Shown: positions 4,964-7,375 of the stretch, piece after piece
Layout: the number at the start of each line of letters is the position of its first letter
Numbering within the stretch: the first letter of the stretch is position 1
Origin: an uncultured Oscillospiraceae bacterium
GTDB lineage: Bacteria > Bacillota > Clostridia > Oscillospirales > Oscillospiraceae
Reading direction: 5' to 3'
DNA length: 7,375 nt
Assembly: GCA_934636045.1 (NCBI GenBank)
Contig: CAKTZP010000108.1
Span: 1 to 7,375, forward strand
Program-made: the position numbers and the translations under genes
The notes under the pieces: generated by a model
Told to the model about the DNA's origin: nothing
Databases searched by the model: none
Seen by the model: only the letters and a program-made list of their open reading frames with translations

Positions 4964-5871
4964 AAGCAATTATAAAAATCTGCATCTGCGCGGTCGTTGC
5001 GGCGGCTCTGATCGCAACGCTGTGCGTGCTTTTGATCCCGTCGACCCGCTGGAGGCTGCCCGAGCTGCTGAGCTTTGCCGACATCGGCAGCGGCCGTTAT
5101 GAGCAAGAGGATGCGTATCATGTCGGCGTAGAGACCGTAACGGAACCTGTCGACGAGCTGGAGCTGTACTGGTCGAGCGGCAAAATCATCATCACGACCC
5201 ACGCCGGCAGCGACATCCGCATGACTGAGACCGGCTACCGCAGCGAGCGCCAGCAGCTGCGCTGGCGCGTGAAGGACGGCAAGCTGATCATCCGCGAGCA
5301 GGCCTCCGGCCTCAGCTGGAGCCTGCCGGGCAAGACACTGGAGCTCTCTCTGCCCGAGGGTGATTACGACGAGCTGTCCATCGATACCGCCAGCGCCGCC
5401 GTCAGCATCTCCGGCGCGCTCCGCCTTGGGAAGCTGGACGTGGACGCCGCCTCCGGCAGTCTCAGCGTCGCGGGCATCACGATGGAAACCCTGAGCTACG
5501 ACTCCGCCAGCGGCGACTGTACGCTGGATGATTGTACCGTAACGGAATTTGATATGGACACCGCCAGCGGTAAGGCGACGCTTACCGGCAGCTTTGAGGA
5601 CGTTTCGTTCGACGCGGCCAGCGGCAATCTGGAGCTGCACACGGACGTGACGCCGCGCGAGATCAGCGTTGATGGCGTGAGCAGCCGCGTGCGCCTGTAC
5701 CTGCCCGCCGACGCGGAATTCAGCGCCAAGCTCGACTCCGTCTCGGGTGACCTCGTTGTCGAGGACTTCGTCGGCTCCTACCGCGGCGACGAATTTTCCT
5801 GTGGCAGCGGCGCCCGACAGTATCAGTTCACCACGGTCAGCGGCGACGTGGAGATTCGCAAGGAGCCCTAA
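4960..5871 (+). CDS. Membrane-anchored DUF4097-type beta-repeat protein
   Basis: The 303-residue protein has one N-terminal hydrophobic segment (about residues 5-26) after a short basic start, so it is probably anchored with the rest outside the membrane. The body from about residue 60 is a beta-strand repeat with a roughly 19-20-residue period: DTASAAVSI (142), DAASGSLSV (162), DSASGDCTL (181), DTASGKATL (200), DAASGNLEL (218), DGVSSRVRL (238), DSVSGDLVV (259) and TTVSGDVEI (291). This is characteristic of the DUF4097 family (B. subtilis YvlB; part of enterococcal LiaX), which likely folds as a beta-solenoid. No catalytic motif is seen. The start overlaps the previous stop (ATGA) with GGAGGAGG upstream. 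A role in sensing or buffering envelope stress is inferred from relatives. Confidence 0.88.
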   Translation: MKAIIKICICAVVAAALIATLCVLLIPSTRWRLPELLSFADIGSGRYEQEDAYHVGVETVTEPVDELELYWSSGKIIITTHAGSDIRMTETGYRSERQQLRWRVKDGKLIIREQASGLSWSLPGKTLELSLPEGDYDELSIDTASAAVSISGALRLGKLDVDAASGSLSVAGITMETLSYDSASGDCTLDDCTVTEFDMDTASGKATLTGSFEDVSFDAASGNLELHTDVTPREISVDGVSSRVRLYLPADAEFSAKLDSVSGDLVVEDFVGSYRGDEFSCGSGARQYQFTTVSGDVEIRKEP

Positions 5872-5884
5872 AGGAGGAAGCAAT

Positions 5885-6076
5885 ATGAAACGACTTTATA
5901 AAATCGAGCAGGGCAAAAAGCTCGCCGGCGTCTGCGGCGGCATTGCGGAATATTTTGACGTCGACCCGACGCTCGTGCGCATCGGGTGGGTCATTGCGTC
6001 GCTCGCCTTCGGCTGCGGGCTGCTGGCCTATCTTCTGTGTGCGATCATCATGCCGAGCAAGTCCGAGATCCTTTGA
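5885..6076 (+). CDS. Small PspC-domain membrane protein
   Basis: The 63-residue protein is almost entirely a PspC domain: KKLAGVCGGIAEYFDVDPTLVRIGWV (residues 11-36) followed by one hydrophobic span (about 34-56) ending at the charged tail PSKSEIL. The family is named for phage-shock protein C and includes B. subtilis YvlC and enterococcal LiaY; members sit in the cytoplasmic membrane and take part in envelope-stress responses. AAGGAGG (5871-5877) is ideally spaced from the ATG and overlaps the preceding stop, so this is the last gene of the padR operon. No terminator is visible between its stop and the rplJ promoter about 70 bp downstream. Confidence 0.94.
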   Translation: MKRLYKIEQGKKLAGVCGGIAEYFDVDPTLVRIGWVIASLAFGCGLLAYLLCAIIMPSKSEIL

Positions 6077-6124
6077 TGCGATGCAGCGGAGCGCAACGGG
6101 GTGCGAATCGTCGAAGATTTCTGC

Positions 6125-6172
6125 AAAAAAGCTGCAAAAAATCCTTGACAAACGGAGAAAAACTGCTATAAT
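6125..6172 (+). promoter_or_regulatory. rplJL promoter with phased A-tracts and extended -10
   Basis: TTGACA (6145-6150), a 16-bp spacer and TATAAT (6167-6172) give two perfect hexamers, with TGC just before the -10 forming an extended -10. Directly upstream, CTGCAAAAAA occurs twice (6121-6130 and 6132-6141), placing six-base A-tracts 11 bp apart against the -35. Such phased A-tracts are typical UP elements contacted by the alpha C-terminal domain. The predicted start is near 6179. Confidence 0.9.
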
Positions 6173-6178
6173 ACTACA

Positions 6179-6302
6179 GGTTGCCAAAGACAGCAGGAGG
6201 CGCTATGCGTCGTAACGGTTCAAATCCTGCCGAGGTCACACACAAGATTGATTTTCTGTGTCCTCATGTCTTTCGGCATGAGGATATTTTTTTCGGAGGT
6301 GA
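6179..6302 (+). ncRNA. L10 leader (ribosomal-protein autoregulatory leader RNA)
   Basis: The leader of rplJ contains the conserved-looking block GACAGCAGGAGGCGC (6189-6203), paired through GCAGGA (6193-6198) with TCCTGC (6225-6230), followed by an attenuator hairpin. In B. subtilis the L10(L12)4 complex binds this leader and causes premature termination, so excess L10/L12 shuts off its own operon. The upstream GAGG..ACACA (6232-6242) can pair with TGTGTCCTC (6257-6265), which overlaps the terminator's left arm and would act as antiterminator. Assignment rests on position, motif and architecture; a covariance-model search was not possible. Confidence 0.85.
6261..6293 (+). terminator. Attenuator terminator in the rplJ leader
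   Basis: TCCTCATG (6261-6268) pairs perfectly with CATGAGGA (6277-6284) around the loop TCTTTCGG, and a run of seven T residues (6287-6293) follows after TAT. It lies just before the rplJ Shine-Dalgarno, so it must be bypassed for the operon to be expressed. It would also stop any read-through from the pspC gene. Confidence 0.85.
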
Positions 6303-6308
6303 CACACA

Positions 6309-6836
6309 TTGCCCAATACTAAGGTACTCGAAAGCAAAAAGGCAATTGTTGATGCTCTGGCAGAGAAGCTGCAGAATTCCACCGCGGCTGTCTTCGTCGA
6401 CTATAAGGGCATCACTGTCGCACAGGATACCGAGCTGCGTAACAAGTTCCGTGAAGCTGGCGTGGAATACACCGTCGTCAAGAACACGCTCACCCGGTTC
6501 GCCGCCAACAAGGCCGGCTACAACCAGTTTGATGAGCTGCTCAACGGCACCACTTCCCTCGCCACCACCACCGGCGACCCCATCGCTCCCGCTCGCATCG
6601 TCTGCGAATTTGCCAAGAAAAACAAGAACGTGCTCAACATCAAGGGCGGCTTCGTGGAAGGCACCGTCATGACCGTTGACCAGCTCAAGGGCTTCGGCGA
6701 GCTGCCCGGTAAGGAAGCTCTGATCGCGCAGGTCCTCGGCACGTTCCTGGCACCCATCTCTTCCCTCGCGTTTGTTCTGGACCAGATCCGGCTGCAGAAG
6801 GAAGGCCCCGCTCCCGCAGAAGCTGCGGAAGCCTAA
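6309..6836 (+). CDS. rplJ: 50S ribosomal protein L10
   Basis: The 175-residue protein is L10, which anchors the L7/L12 dimers to 23S rRNA at the GTPase-associated centre and, with L12, represses its own synthesis. Landmarks are the N-terminal KKAIVDALAEKLQNS helix, VFVDYKGITVAQ (residues 28-39), the FREAGVEYTVVKNTL segment (47-61), FGELPGKEALIAQVLG (128-143) and a long C-terminal helix that in the family binds L12 dimers. It starts with TTG, an unusual start for a highly expressed gene, but the Shine-Dalgarno GGAGGTGA (6295-6302) is a full 8-base match with 6-nt spacing, and no better start is in frame. rplK-rplA, which often lie upstream, are absent here; the neighbour is the pspC gene. Confidence 0.97.
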   Translation: MPNTKVLESKKAIVDALAEKLQNSTAAVFVDYKGITVAQDTELRNKFREAGVEYTVVKNTLTRFAANKAGYNQFDELLNGTTSLATTTGDPIAPARIVCEFAKKNKNVLNIKGGFVEGTVMTVDQLKGFGELPGKEALIAQVLGTFLAPISSLAFVLDQIRLQKEGPAPAEAAEA

Positions 6837-6871
6837 TCAACCACCAAAAATTACATTAGGAGGATTTTACA

Positions 6872-7237
6872 ATGTCTGAAAAAATCGCTGCTCTGATTGA
6901 AGAAGTTAAGGGCCTTTCCGTTCTGGAACTGGCTGAGCTCGTTCATGCTCTGGAAGATACCTTCGGCGTTTCCGCCGCTGCCGCCGCTGTCGCTGCTCCC
7001 GCCGCTGCTGAGGCTGTCGAGGAAAAGACCGAGTTCGACGTCATCCTGAAGGACTGCGGCGCTTCCAAGCTCAACGTTATCAAGGTTATCCGCGCTGCCA
7101 CCGGCCTCGGCCTGAAGGAAGCGAAGGAAATCGCCGACAACTGCCCGAAGACCCTCAAGGAAGCCATCTCCAAGGAAGACGCAGAGAAGCTCGCCAACGA
7201 CCTCAAGGAAGCCGGCGCTACTGCAGAGATCAAGTAA
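6872..7237 (+). CDS. rplL: 50S ribosomal protein L7/L12
   Basis: The 121-residue protein is L12, the multi-copy stalk protein that recruits and stimulates translational GTPases. The N-terminal dimerisation and L10-binding domain is residues 1-33, the flexible Ala-rich hinge 34-52 ([18 protein letters not shown]), and the C-terminal factor-binding domain 53-121 with [20 protein letters not shown] (66-85) carrying the conserved helices. The ATG has AGGAGG (6858-6863) 8 nt upstream and follows rplJ by 35 nt, so the pair is one operon. Residues C62 and C91 occupy places where many L12 proteins carry Ala or similar small residues. rpoB, the usual next gene, does not start in the 138 nt that remain. 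Confidence 0.98.
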   Translation: MSEKIAALIEEVKGLSVLELAELVHALEDTFGVSAAAAAVAAPAAAEAVEEKTEFDVILKDCGASKLNVIKVIRAATGLGLKEAKEIADNCPKTLKEAISKEDAEKLANDLKEAGATAEIK

Positions 7238-7259
7238 TCTCACCCCGTTTATATCCAAA

Positions 7260-7290
7260 CCCCGGCGCTCTGTACCACAGAGCGCCGGGG
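7260..7290 (+). terminator. GC-rich hairpin ending the rplJL operon
   Basis: CCCCGGCGCTCTG (7260-7272) pairs perfectly over 13 bp with CAGAGCGCCGGGG (7278-7290), loop TACCA. It is 22 nt after the rplL stop and is the natural end of the operon. It lacks a T-run on either strand (TCAGAC follows on the right, TTTGG leftward), so it is not a textbook intrinsic terminator. It may pause polymerase or protect the 3' end, with the adjacent 21-nt motif contributing. Confidence 0.7.
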
Positions 7291-7311
7291 TCAGACTATC
7301 AAAAAAGTCCG
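7291..7311 (+). repeat. 21-nt post-hairpin motif (third copy)
   Basis: Immediately after the rplL hairpin is a 21-nt sequence with the core CTRTCAARRAAGTCCG. Copies lie at 1402-1422 on the plus strand and at 1353-1373 on the minus strand, each just after a hairpin; the first five bases also agree as TCARR. The function is unknown. The rest of the window (7312-7375) is AT-rich and holds nothing I can identify. Confidence 0.72.
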
Positions 7312-7375
7312 TAATCGTCAAAATCGGTTCACATTTTAATGGATTTTTGTTCTCTGCGTTTTGATTTGCAAAAAC

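Noticed and set aside
4840..5883. A 347-codon open frame on the minus strand opposite the DUF4097 gene
   Set aside because: It mirrors the repeated GC-rich codons of the DUF4097 gene and has no recognisable domain. The plus-strand gene has overlaps and a ribosome site that fit the operon.
6205..6672. A leader reading frame starting MRRNGSNPAEVTHK, with GGAGG 4 nt upstream
   Set aside because: The GGAGG and ATG belong to the folded L10-leader core, and the frame runs far into rplJ in the wrong phase. RNA structure explains the sequence better than a leader peptide, though I cannot exclude weak translation.

Overview
The window looks like a chromosomal core region of an endospore-forming, fairly GC-rich member of the Clostridia, probably of the Oscillospiraceae/Ruminococcaceae type. 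This rests on a full-length spoIVA (found only in endospore formers), Firmicutes-style Shine-Dalgarno sequences (GGAGG, AAGGAGG, GGAGGTGA), an L10-type leader before rplJ, and short palindromic intergenic repeats of kinds common in gut Clostridia. The genus is an inference; no rRNA is present.

Layout, left to right. (1) Positions 1-405 (minus) hold the start of rplM (ribosomal protein L13), cut by the window edge. (2) Positions 406-621 hold two near-consensus promoters facing each other, one for rplM leftward and one for the next gene rightward, plus a 13-bp tandem repeat. (3) Positions 622-1347 (plus) encode a TtcA-family tRNA 2-thiocytidine synthetase. (4) Positions 1348-1672, between two convergent genes, are packed with structure: two near-identical terminator hairpins flank a 182-bp palindromic element with GTCATTGCGA termini. 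(5) Positions 1673-3145 (minus) are spoIVA, the spore-coat basement-layer ATPase, with a possible sigma-E promoter upstream. (6) Positions 3146-3617 hold two inverted copies of a GTAGGGGCGG hairpin repeat, then a sigma-A promoter whose -35 box lies inside a 10-bp-arm dyad. (7) Positions 3618-6076 (plus) are a tight four-gene operon: PadR-type regulator, HAAS/DUF1700-type multi-pass membrane protein, membrane-anchored DUF4097 beta-repeat protein and a small PspC-domain protein. (8) Positions 6077-7290 (plus) are the rplJ-rplL operon (L10 and L7/L12) with an A-tract-boosted promoter, an L10 leader, an attenuator and a final GC-rich hairpin.

The genes belong to three themes: translation (L13, L10, L12, tRNA thiolation), sporulation (SpoIVA) and cell-envelope stress (the PadR operon, which resembles B. 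subtilis yvlBC and enterococcal liaXYZ in its DUF4097 plus PspC content). I see no phage, CRISPR, transposase or resistance gene. The least routine signals are non-coding: face-to-face promoters, a 21-nt motif that follows hairpins in three places, the composite repeat between ttcA and spoIVA, and a mutually exclusive antiterminator/terminator pairing in the L10 leader.
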